From Streptosporangiaceae bacterium (GTDB lineage: Bacteria; Actinomycetota; Actinomycetes; Streptosporangiales; Streptosporangiaceae), in contig JAICYD010000039.1 in assembly GCA_025934375.1 (NCBI GenBank), positions 1 through 50,562 of the forward strand: a stretch of 50,562 nucleotides of DNA, in the 5' to 3' direction. The notes below the pieces were generated by a model. It made no database searches, was not told the DNA's origin, and was given only the letters and a program-made list of their open reading frames with translations. The translations under genes and the position numbers were made by a program. Positions 36,785-44,301 of the stretch are shown in pieces; position 1 is the first letter of the stretch; the number at the start of each line of letters is the position of its first letter.

Positions 36785-37159
36785 GTGCGCATGCGGGGGT
36801 TCGGCGAGCTTGAGGCGGTCGTCATGGACCGCGTCTGGGATCACGATGGCCCGGTAACCGTCCGCGACCTGTTCGACAAGCTGCGGGAGGCGCGGCCGAT
36901 CGCCTACACGACGGTCATGTCGACCATGGACAACCTGCACCGCAAGGGCTGGCTGGCCCGCGAGCGGGACGGCAAGGCCTACCGGTACACGGCGGTCGCC
37001 AGCCGTGAGGAGTACAGCGCCCGCCTGATGCGCGAGGCCCTCGCTGAGGCCGGCGACGCCGAGGCGGTGCTCAGCCACTTCGTCGCTTCGATGGACGGCG
37101 ACCAGGCCGAGGCGCTGCGCGCGGTCTTGGGCAAGTTTCCCGGCGGGCGTCCGTCATGA
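36785..37159 (+). CDS. BlaI/MecI/CopY-family transcriptional repressor
   Basis: The 124-residue winged-helix protein has GFGELEAVVMDRVWDHDGPV, TVRDLFDKLREARPIAYTTV (recognition helix region) and the conserved MSTMDNLHRKGWLARERDGK plus AYRYTAVASREEYSARLM. BlaI proteins repress as dimers and are cleaved or released on signal from an M56 membrane peptidase. GTG 36785 is chosen with AGGAAG eight bases upstream; ATG 36791 is also possible. The stop overlaps the M56 start (ATGA), and the operator lies 40 bp upstream, consistent with autoregulation. Confidence 0.92.
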   Translation: MRMRGFGELEAVVMDRVWDHDGPVTVRDLFDKLREARPIAYTTVMSTMDNLHRKGWLARERDGKAYRYTAVASREEYSARLMREALAEAGDAEAVLSHFVASMDGDQAEALRAVLGKFPGGRPS

Positions 37160-38115
37160 CGGCCGCGCTCGTCCTGCTTGGCTACGCGGCCGTGGCCGCG
37201 TGGTGTGGTCCCGTGCTGCTGGCCCCGCTGACCAGCGGCGGCACGAGCGTGCGGCCCGGGCTGACGGCGTGGCTGAGCGCGATGGCCAGCGCCCTGCTGT
37301 CAGCCGCGCTCGGCATGGCCTTCATGATCGGCGTGGCCGTGGCCGACTGGCCGGCCCTCACCCAGGTCTTGTGCCGCGAGGTCGCGGGCAAGATGTGCAC
37401 CCCGCAGGTGTACCAGAGCGCCCTGTACCCGGCCGGAGTGGCGATCGCGGCCGCCGCGGTGGTGCTCGCCGCCCTCGTCGCGCTGTGGCGCTATGGCCGG
37501 CGCACCCAGCGAGCCGTGGCGAGGACACGGCTGCACGCGCGGACCGCGCTGCTGGCGGGCCGGGCCCTCCCGGGCACCGGCGCGGTCGTCCTCAACGACC
37601 CCCGCCCGGCCGCGTACTGCGTGGCGGGACGGCCGGCGGCGATCGTGGTCACCAGCGGCGCGCTCGCCGTGCTGGACGAGCCGCAACTCGGCGCGGTCCT
37701 CGCGCACGAGCGCGCCCACCTGGCCGGCCGCCACCACCTGCTGGCCACGGTTACCCGGGGCCTGTCGGCGGCGTTCCCCCGGTTGCCACTCTTCGCCGAG
37801 GGCACCGAGCAGGTCTCCCGCCTCGCCGAACTGGCCGCCGATGACGCCGCCGCCCGCGCGGCGGGACGCTGGGCCCTGGTCACCGCGCTCCTGGCCATCG
37901 CCACCGGCAGGGCGGTCCCCGGTACCGCGGTCCCCGCCACCACATTCCCCGGCACCGCGCTGGCGGCCGCCGCCTTCGCCGTGCCGGCCCGCGTCGAAAG
38001 GCTGCTGCGCCCGCCGGGGCGAGGCACGGTGGCCGTTTCCGGCCTGGCGCTCGGGCTCGTGTCCGGTGTCCTCATTCTCCTCCCGGTCCTGCTAGCCATG
38101 GTGGCGCGCGGATAG
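37156..38115 (+). CDS. M56-family membrane metallopeptidase (BlaR1/MecR1-like)
   Basis: The 319-residue membrane protein has spans at about 3-22, 38-60, 92-115 and 292-315, and a zinc-protease motif VLAHERAHLAGRHHLL (HExxH) around residue 185. AYCVAGRPAAIVVTSGALA precedes it, as usual in M56. There is no penicillin-binding domain, unlike BlaR1, so the signal is not necessarily a beta-lactam. Translational coupling to BlaI (ATGA) makes this a repressor/protease pair; the divergent His-rich envelope protein is the likely output. Confidence 0.9.
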   Translation: MTAALVLLGYAAVAAWCGPVLLAPLTSGGTSVRPGLTAWLSAMASALLSAALGMAFMIGVAVADWPALTQVLCREVAGKMCTPQVYQSALYPAGVAIAAAAVVLAALVALWRYGRRTQRAVARTRLHARTALLAGRALPGTGAVVLNDPRPAAYCVAGRPAAIVVTSGALAVLDEPQLGAVLAHERAHLAGRHHLLATVTRGLSAAFPRLPLFAEGTEQVSRLAELAADDAAARAAGRWALVTALLAIATGRAVPGTAVPATTFPGTALAAAAFAVPARVERLLRPPGRGTVAVSGLALGLVSGVLILLPVLLAMVARG

Positions 38116-38230
38116 GGCGAGGCCGCGGGCGCCACCGCGCGTCAGGAGGTGATGGTGAGGGTCCGCGGCGCGGCCCAGCTGGTGCCGCCCTGCCATCCCC
38201 CGCCTCCTGAGCCTCGCGAACAATAGGGCC

Positions 38231-38683
38231 ATGCGAGAGGTGAAGGCGCCGGCCAGGCCCGGCCTGGAGCGGCGGGTCTTCCTGGCCGGGAGCATCGAGA
38301 TGGGGCTGGCCGAGCTGTGGCAGGAGCGCGTCGTGCGCGCCCTGTCGCGTGGCGGTGACGTCATCGTCCTCAACCCGCGCCGCGACGACTGGGACGACAG
38401 CTGGGACCAGGCGGCCGATGACCCGCGGTTCTTCGAGCAGGTCAGCTGGGAGCTGGACATGCTGGAGGCCGCTGACATCGTGGTCATGTACCTGGCGCCG
38501 GACACCCGCTCGCCGGTCAGCCTCCTGGAGCTGGGCCTGTACGCCCGCTCCGGGAAGCTGCGGGTCTGCTGCCCGCGAGGGTTCTGGCGCCGGGGCAACG
38601 TGGAGATGGTGTGCCAGCGCTTTCACATACCGCTGTACGAGAGCCTGGAGGAGCTGACCGAAGGGCTGCGCGCCAGCCTGTGA
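38231..38683 (+). CDS. Nucleoside 2-deoxyribosyltransferase-like protein
   Basis: The 150-residue protein has RRVFLAGSIEMGLAELWQER, VIVLNPRRDDWDDSWDQAAD, FFEQVSWELDMLEAADIVVM and SPVSLLELGLYARSGKLRVC. FLAGSI, NPRRDDWD and the LLELGLYA helix are the conserved features of the Nuc_deoxyrib_tr family, whose members transfer deoxyribose between bases or hydrolyse nucleotides; some serve defence or small-molecule roles. ATG 38231 is preceded by AACAAT and six bases. It stands alone, about 115 bp after the M56 gene. Confidence 0.85.
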   Translation: MREVKAPARPGLERRVFLAGSIEMGLAELWQERVVRALSRGGDVIVLNPRRDDWDDSWDQAADDPRFFEQVSWELDMLEAADIVVMYLAPDTRSPVSLLELGLYARSGKLRVCCPRGFWRRGNVEMVCQRFHIPLYESLEELTEGLRASL

Positions 38684-38700
38684 GCGCTAGCCCGCGCCCG

Positions 38701-39696
38701 TTAGCCAGCACCGTGCGCCGGCGGGACCCGCTCGGCTTCCGGCGGCGGGCCAGGGGGCGTGCCATCGCCGAACGGACGGCCGCCCAGCTCCTGGCGATGG
38801 TGCGGGGTCAGCCAGCCGGACGGGTCGGGCCCGGCGGGGACGATCTGGGTCGGGTTCAGCCCGGTGTGCACGCGGTAGTAGTGCTGCTTCGTCTGGACGA
38901 AGTCGATCGTGTCGCCGAAGCCGGGCGTCTGCCACAGGTCCCGCGCGTAGGCCCACAGCACCGGCATCTCCGATAGCTTGGCGCGGTTGCACTTGAAGTG
39001 GCCGTGGTAGACCGCGTCGAAGCGAGCCAGCGTCGGCCACAGCCGCACGTCCGCCTCGGTGATGGCGTCGCCCACCAGGTACCGCTGGCCGCGCAGCCGC
39101 GCCGACAGCCAGTCCAGGCGCGCGAACAGCCTCTCATAGGCGGCCTCGTACGCCTGCTGGCTGGCGGCGAACCCGCACCGGTAGACCCCGTTGTTCACGT
39201 CCTCGTAGACCAGGGCGCTGACTGACTCGATCTCATCGTGCAGCGCCTCGGGGTACAAGTCAGGCGCACCCGGCCGGTGGTAGGCGGTCCACTCATGCTC
39301 CAGGTCCAGCGTGATGTGGCTGAAGTGCGAGGTCACCACCGCGCCGGTCGGGATGTCCACGATCGCGGGCACGGTGACGCCGCGATCGTAGCCGGGCACC
39401 GCCTTCTCGTAGCAGTCGCGCAGGTAGTGCACGCCGAGCACCGGGTCGAGTCCATCCGGGTCGAGGTCGAAGGTCCAGCTCCGCGAGTCATGCTCGGGCC
39501 CGCAGATCCCCATCGGCAGCACCGGCTCCAGCCCCAGGAGCCGCCGGACGATGATCGTCCGGTTCGCCCACGGGCAGCCGCGCGCCACCACCAGCCGGTA
39601 CCGCCCCGGCTCGGCCGGCCATCCGTCGCGACCGTCGGCCGTGATCCGCGCATCCAGGTATGTCGTGTCGCGCACGAACTCGCCAGTCTTGCTCAC
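38701..39696 (-). CDS. Glutathionyl-hydroquinone reductase-like (GST superfamily)
   Basis: The 331-residue protein has a thioredoxin-fold domain with the catalytic ARGCPWANRTIIVRRLLG (CPWA motif), GVTVPAIVDIPTGAVVTSHF and a C-terminal helical domain with VNNGVYRCGFAASQQAYEAA, LVGDAITEADVRLWPTLARF and FDAVYHGHFKCN. This is the Xi-class GST (YqjG/EC 1.8.5.7) pattern, where the Cys removes thiol conjugates from hydroquinones; in actinobacteria the thiol may be mycothiol. The Pro-rich tail is atypical. TAGCGT six bases before GTG 39696 fixes the start. Confidence 0.92.
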   Translation of the reverse strand: MSKTGEFVRDTTYLDARITADGRDGWPAEPGRYRLVVARGCPWANRTIIVRRLLGLEPVLPMGICGPEHDSRSWTFDLDPDGLDPVLGVHYLRDCYEKAVPGYDRGVTVPAIVDIPTGAVVTSHFSHITLDLEHEWTAYHRPGAPDLYPEALHDEIESVSALVYEDVNNGVYRCGFAASQQAYEAAYERLFARLDWLSARLRGQRYLVGDAITEADVRLWPTLARFDAVYHGHFKCNRAKLSEMPVLWAYARDLWQTPGFGDTIDFVQTKQHYYRVHTGLNPTQIVPAGPDPSGWLTPHHRQELGGRPFGDGTPPGPPPEAERVPPAHGAG

Positions 39697-39708
39697 GCTC
39701 GTACGCTA
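39697..39708 (-). promoter_or_regulatory. Leaderless promoter of the glutathionyl-hydroquinone reductase gene
   Basis: On the minus strand TAGCGT (39708-39703) plus ACGAGC precedes GTG 39696. Confidence 0.6.
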
Positions 39709-39833
39709 CCCGCCGGGGCGGCCCGCCTCACGCGCGCACGACAAGAACGCCGGGACCGTATGGCAGGAAAGGCGGGGTATCGGTCATTGCTGCCGCGCGC
39801 CGCGCGCGGCACCCCGCCCGGTAGCCGGCCGGG

Positions 39834-41099
39834 CTATCCGGTGAAGACGCCCTCGCGGCGGGCGTAGTCGTACTCGTAGACCTGGACGCCGCCGATGAAG
39901 GCGCGCTCGGCGCGGCTCATTACGTCCAGCGGGTCGCCGGACCAGATGACCAGGTCGGCGTCCTTGCCGGGCTCGATCGAGCCGAGCCGGCCATCGACGC
40001 CCATGATCCGCGCCGGGTTGATCGTGATCGCGCGCAGCGCCTGCGCGGGATCAAGCCCCTCGCGCACCGCGAACGTCGCGGAGTGCACCAGGAAGTGGAT
40101 CGGCACCACGGGATGGTCGGTGGTGATCGCGATGGTCACCCCGGCCGCGGCCAGCATGCCAGGGGAGGCGATCGAGCGGTTGCGCAGCTCCACCTTCGAC
40201 CGGGCGGTCAGCAGCGGTCCGATCACCACCGGCACGCCGGCGGCGGCGACCTTATCCGCGATCAGGTACGCCTCGGTACCGTGGTCGAGCACCAGGTCGT
40301 AGCCGAACTCGGCCGCGATCCGCAGCGCGGTGGCGATGTCATCGGCCCGGTGAGCGTGCTGCCGCCACGGGATCTCGCGCCGCAGCGCCAGCCCCAGCGC
40401 CTCGAGCTTGAGGTCCCGCTTGCGCACTGTGTCTGATCGCACTGTGTCTGATCGCACCGTGTCTGATCGGTCCGCGGAGGAATCCCGAGGGTGATCTCGC
40501 TCCTCCAGGTAGTCGGCCGCGGCCGCCAGCGCCGACCGGATCACCGAGGCGGTGCCCAGCCGCGTCGCCGGGGTCTCGTTCCGGTTGCCGTAGTTGCGCT
40601 TGGGATTCTCGCCCAGGGCGGACTTCAGCCCGGAGGGCGCGCGCAGGACCATGTCCTCGACCGTCCGGCCCCAGCAGCGAATGGCCGCGGTCTGGCCGCC
40701 GATCGGATTGCCGGAGCCCGGGTTGACGTTCACCGCGAGCACACCGCCGGAAAGCGCGTCGCGGAAGCCGATGTCGGCCGGGTTGATGGCGTCCACGACC
40801 CGCACCTGCGCCTGATTCGGGCCGGTGAGCTCGTTGGTGTCGGTGCCGGCCCAGCCCATGCCGTCCTCGTACGCGCCCAGGTGGGTGTGCGCGTCGATGA
40901 AGCCCGGCAGCACCCACTTGCCCGCCGCGTCGACGATGGTGGTGCCTGGCGGCAGCACCGACCCAGGCTCCAGTGCCGCCTCCGGACCCAGCACCGCGGA
41001 GATGGTCCCCCCGGTCACGATGACCGTCCCGCCGTCAATGGGGTCGCCCTCGATGGGCACGACCCGCCCGCCCGTAATCGCGATGCTGTTGTTATCCAC
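39834..41099 (-). CDS. Amidohydrolase family protein (imidazolonepropionase-like)
   Basis: The 421-residue protein has the metal-binding DAHTHLGAYEDG near residue 69, a later His motif IPWRQHAHRADDIATALRIA, LVLDHGTEAYL, and the catalytic Asp in AITTDHPVVP. The C-terminal NPARIMGVDGRLGSIEPGKD returns to the small beta-domain. It should be a metal-dependent hydrolase of C-N bonds in a cyclic amide or peptide-like compound; substrate unknown. A linker near residue 215 contains three RSDTV repeats from a 15-bp duplication. GTG 41099 is preceded by TACGAT and six bases. Confidence 0.9.
   Translation of the reverse strand: MDNNSIAITGGRVVPIEGDPIDGGTVIVTGGTISAVLGPEAALEPGSVLPPGTTIVDAAGKWVLPGFIDAHTHLGAYEDGMGWAGTDTNELTGPNQAQVRVVDAINPADIGFRDALSGGVLAVNVNPGSGNPIGGQTAAIRCWGRTVEDMVLRAPSGLKSALGENPKRNYGNRNETPATRLGTASVIRSALAAAADYLEERDHPRDSSADRSDTVRSDTVRSDTVRKRDLKLEALGLALRREIPWRQHAHRADDIATALRIAAEFGYDLVLDHGTEAYLIADKVAAAGVPVVIGPLLTARSKVELRNRSIASPGMLAAAGVTIAITTDHPVVPIHFLVHSATFAVREGLDPAQALRAITINPARIMGVDGRLGSIEPGKDADLVIWSGDPLDVMSRAERAFIGGVQVYEYDYARREGVFTG
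40425..40469 (-). repeat. 15-bp tandem repeat, three copies, internal coding
   Basis: CACTGTGTCTGATCG occurs at 40425-40439 and 40440-40454, with one substitution in the copy at 40455-40469. It encodes RSDTV repeats in the amidohydrolase linker. Confidence 0.95.
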
Positions 41100-41111
41100 G
41101 GGACAATCGTA
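41100..41111 (-). promoter_or_regulatory. Leaderless promoter of the amidohydrolase gene
   Basis: On the minus strand TACGAT (41111-41106) plus TGTCCC precedes GTG 41099. Confidence 0.6.
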
Positions 41112-41124
41112 AAGGGCCGGCCAT

Positions 41125-43089
41125 TCACGAGTTGATGATCGCCAGGGCCTTGGCCGCCTTGACAGCGTCCTTCAGCGTGGCCAGGTCGAACGCGCCGTAG
41201 TGCCGCTTGCCGTTGATGAAGAACGTCGGAGTGCCGGACACGGTCGCCAGGTCCGCGGACTCCACGTCCTCGGCCACCCGCGCCGCGCCGACGTGGGCCC
41301 GCAGGTCCCGCCCGAACTGGTCGACGTCCAGGTCCAGCGACCGCGCGTACCCGATCAGGTCGCGGACGCTCAGCGCGCTCTGGTGGTCCATCAGCGTGCC
41401 GTGCATCTCCCAGAACTTCCCCTGCCGCGCCGCCGCCTCGGATGCCTCGGCGGCCAGCTGCGCGTGCGGGTGCACGTCGGTGAGCGGCAGGTGCCGGAAG
41501 ACGAACCGCAGCTCGCCGTACTCCTTGATCAGCTCGCGGACCACCGGCTCGGCCTGCCCGCAGTAGGGGCACTCGAAGTCGCCGTACTCCACCAGCGTGA
41601 CCAGGGCATCCTCCGCGGGGCCGCGGATGTGGTCGCGGTCGGGGTCGACCGGCGCGACCAGGTCGGTGATCGCCTCCTGCCGCCCGTACAAGGCAACGAT
41701 CCGCCGCCGTGGCGGGAGCGCCGCGATGATGCGGAAGACCGCCCACGTGAGCACCGCGGCGGCGATCGCCCCGGTCAAGATGCCGAGCTTGGCGTACCCG
41801 AGGGTGGTGCCGGTGAACGCGAGCGATGAGATCAGCATGCTCACCGTGAAGCCGATGGCGGCGGCCGCCCCGGTGCCGGCTACCGCGCCCCATCCGGCCG
41901 AGGGCGTCAGCCGTCCCTTCGACATCCGCGTGGACACGTACGTGACGCCGATGATGCCCGCCGGCTTGCCCACCAGGTAGCCGATGATGATGCCGAGGGC
42001 GACCGGGCTGGTGTAGGCGTGGGACAAGAAGCCGCCGCTGAGCCGCACGTTGGTGTTGGCCAGTGCGAACAGCGGCACGATCACGAAGCTCGCGGCCGGG
42101 TGGAACAGCAGCTGCAGCCGGTCGTTGGGGGAGATCGCCGTGCCCACCACGCCACGCGCCTGTGCCGCGAGCTCGGCGGTCGGCTGCTCGCGGAACATCC
42201 GGAACACGTCGCTGGCCTGCTCCAGGTCTGACCGGCTGGCCGGGGCGGCGTAGGTGAGCAGCCCGGTCACCAGGCCCACCACGATCGGGTCCACGCCGGA
42301 CTTGAAGAAGGCGATCCAGGCGGCCAGGCCGAAGGCGAAGTAGGCCAGCCCGTTGCGCACTCCACGCACCCGCAGTAGCAAGATCATCGCGAGGAAGGCG
42401 ATCCCGAAGACCAGCGGGACGGCACTCACGCTTGCGCTGTAGGCGATCGCGATGATCACCAGCGCGACCAGGTCGTCGACCACGCTGAAGGTCAGCAGGA
42501 ACGTGCGGACCCGGTCCGGCAGGCCCTTGCCCGCCAGGGCCAGCGCGCCGAGCGCGAACGCGGTGTCGGTGGACATGGCGGTGCCCCAGCCGTGCGCGTT
42601 CTTCGTGCCTGCGTTGAACGCCAGGAAGATGACGGCGGGGACGATCATGCCAGCCAGCCCGGCGATCAGGGGCAGCGTCAGCCGGCTGCGGGCGCGCAAT
42701 TCGCCCACGTCGAGCTCGCGGCGCGCCTCCAGCCCGACGACGAGGAAGAAGAAGGCCATCAGGCCCGAGTTGACGAATTCCCGCAGGTTCATCTGGATGT
42801 CCATCGAGCCGACGGACACCCGCAGGTGCGTGCCCCAGACGGAGTCATAGCTTCCGGGGCTGACGTTCACCCAGATCAAGGCGACCACCGCGGCGCCGGC
42901 CAGGATCGCGGCGCTGCCCGTCTCGGTGCGCAGGAACTGTCGCAGCGGGGTTACCCGCCGCCACGGGGTGGTCCCGGAGCCGGGAACGGCGGCGGCGTCG
43001 GCGAAGCCGTCCGCGGCCGCGGCCACGGTGGCGTCGTCCGCGGTGGCCGTCACCGCTATCGGACCTGTCGCCTGCTGGGGATCGGTCAT
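41125..43089 (-). CDS. nhaA: NhaA Na+/H+ antiporter fused to a DsbA-like thioredoxin domain
   Basis: This 654-residue fusion has NhaA in residues ~45-445, with GLMAFFFLVVGLEARRELDV, GWGTAMSTDTAFALGALALA and the paired aspartates of FSVVDDLVALVIIAIAYSAS. A DsbA/thioredoxin domain follows at ~470-654, with VEYGDFECPYCGQAEPVVRE (CPYC), FVFRHLPLTDVHPHA and ATVSGTPTFFINGKR. NhaA exchanges Na+ for H+; the fused oxidoreductase domain is known from other actinobacteria. It is preceded by CACAAT and six bases at ATG 43089. The amidohydrolase start lies 25 bp beyond its stop, on the same strand. Confidence 0.93.
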   Translation of the reverse strand: MTDPQQATGPIAVTATADDATVAAAADGFADAAAVPGSGTTPWRRVTPLRQFLRTETGSAAILAGAAVVALIWVNVSPGSYDSVWGTHLRVSVGSMDIQMNLREFVNSGLMAFFFLVVGLEARRELDVGELRARSRLTLPLIAGLAGMIVPAVIFLAFNAGTKNAHGWGTAMSTDTAFALGALALAGKGLPDRVRTFLLTFSVVDDLVALVIIAIAYSASVSAVPLVFGIAFLAMILLLRVRGVRNGLAYFAFGLAAWIAFFKSGVDPIVVGLVTGLLTYAAPASRSDLEQASDVFRMFREQPTAELAAQARGVVGTAISPNDRLQLLFHPAASFVIVPLFALANTNVRLSGGFLSHAYTSPVALGIIIGYLVGKPAGIIGVTYVSTRMSKGRLTPSAGWGAVAGTGAAAAIGFTVSMLISSLAFTGTTLGYAKLGILTGAIAAAVLTWAVFRIIAALPPRRRIVALYGRQEAITDLVAPVDPDRDHIRGPAEDALVTLVEYGDFECPYCGQAEPVVRELIKEYGELRFVFRHLPLTDVHPHAQLAAEASEAAARQGKFWEMHGTLMDHQSALSVRDLIGYARSLDLDVDQFGRDLRAHVGAARVAEDVESADLATVSGTPTFFINGKRHYGAFDLATLKDAVKAAKALAIINS

Positions 43090-43164
43090 ATCTCAATTGT
43101 GTCCTGTGGCGGGCCGGCGATCGAACGCTGGCACCCCAGGGCGCGAGAGCGGACAATCGGCACC

Positions 43165-44301
43165 GTGATGGATGAGTCAGCAACCAGGGCAGTGCCCTCC
43201 GAACAAGCCGCACCGGATGCTCGCGTCGCCGCCGCGACCGCGCACTGGGCGGCCCGTTTCACCGCGAACGGCACCGATTACGGCGACTTCGCCGCCACGA
43301 TCAAGCGGATTGGGCGCTGGGATGACTGGTGCCGTGAGTGGGGGGTCACGGCCCGGCGGTACGAGGACGTGGCCCGGGAGGCCGAGGCAGACGGCAAGGC
43401 GCGGACCGCCGGGGGGGCCTGGCGGCGCGCCGCCCTGGCCTGGCACTGGGGCAAGTTCGTGTTCGTGGACCACCCTGGCGAGCAGCGCGCGGCGCATGAG
43501 CGCGCCGTGGACTGCTACCGCCGCGGCGCGGTCACGCTGGAGCCGCCCGCCGAGCTCGTCCACGTTCCCTACGCCGCGACCACGCTGGCCGCCTACCTTC
43601 GGGTCCCTGCCCGGTCGGCGATCCCCGAAGCGCCGGCGCCGCCCGTCGTGGTCATGGTGCCGGGGCTGGATTCCACGAAGGAGGAGCTCCAGGCGACTGC
43701 CGAGTACTTCCTCGCCCGCGGCCTGGCCACGATCGCCGTCGACGGCCCTGGCCAGGGCGAGGCCGAGTACGACCTGGCGATCGAGCCCGCCTACGAAAAG
43801 GTGTCGACCGCCATCATCGACTACCTCGCGACCCGCGAGGACGTGAGCAGCGATCTCATCGGCCTGTTCGGGGTGAGCCTCGGCGGCTACTATGCCGCCC
43901 GGTGCGCCGCCTACGAGCCCCGGATCCGGGCGACCGTCGCCCTCGCGGGCCCCTACCAATTCGACCGTGACTGGCCCAGCCTGCCGCCCCAGACCCGGGC
44001 GACCTTCCAGGCCCGCTCCCGGGCCGCCACCGAGGACGAGGCCCGGGAGCGGGCCGCCCAGCTCACGCTGAAGGACGCGGCCGCGATGATCACCCGGCCG
44101 CTGCTGGTAGTCGGCGGCGGCCGGGACGCCATCGTCCCCGCCTACCATGCCGAGCGCCTGGCGAAGGAGGCGCCCGCGGCGGAGCTCCTGCTGTACCCGG
44201 AGGGCAGCCACGGCGTCACCAGCCACGCCTTCGAGTCCCGCTCCCGGATGGCCGACTGGCTGGCGGACCGCCTTATGGCAGTCTGGGAAGCATGGCTATG
44301 A
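43165..44301 (+). CDS. Alpha/beta hydrolase (2,6-dihydropseudooxynicotine hydrolase/FrsA-like)
   Basis: The 378-residue enzyme has a helical N-terminal region (AHWAARFTANGTDYGDFAAT, RRAALAWHWGKFVF) and a hydrolase core with VVMVPGLDSTKEELQATAEY, nucleophile Ser in LFGVSLGGYYAARCAAYE, Asp in VVGGGRDAIVPAYHAERL and His in LYPEGSHGVTSHAF. The lid arrangement resembles the C-C bond hydrolase group acting in aromatic/alkaloid breakdown, but the substrate is unknown. GACAAT seven bases upstream supports GTG 43165; ATG 43168 is possible. It overlaps the next gene by four bases (ATGA). Confidence 0.88.
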   Translation: MMDESATRAVPSEQAAPDARVAAATAHWAARFTANGTDYGDFAATIKRIGRWDDWCREWGVTARRYEDVAREAEADGKARTAGGAWRRAALAWHWGKFVFVDHPGEQRAAHERAVDCYRRGAVTLEPPAELVHVPYAATTLAAYLRVPARSAIPEAPAPPVVVMVPGLDSTKEELQATAEYFLARGLATIAVDGPGQGEAEYDLAIEPAYEKVSTAIIDYLATREDVSSDLIGLFGVSLGGYYAARCAAYEPRIRATVALAGPYQFDRDWPSLPPQTRATFQARSRAATEDEARERAAQLTLKDAAAMITRPLLVVGGGRDAIVPAYHAERLAKEAPAAELLLYPEGSHGVTSHAFESRSRMADWLADRLMAVWEAWL

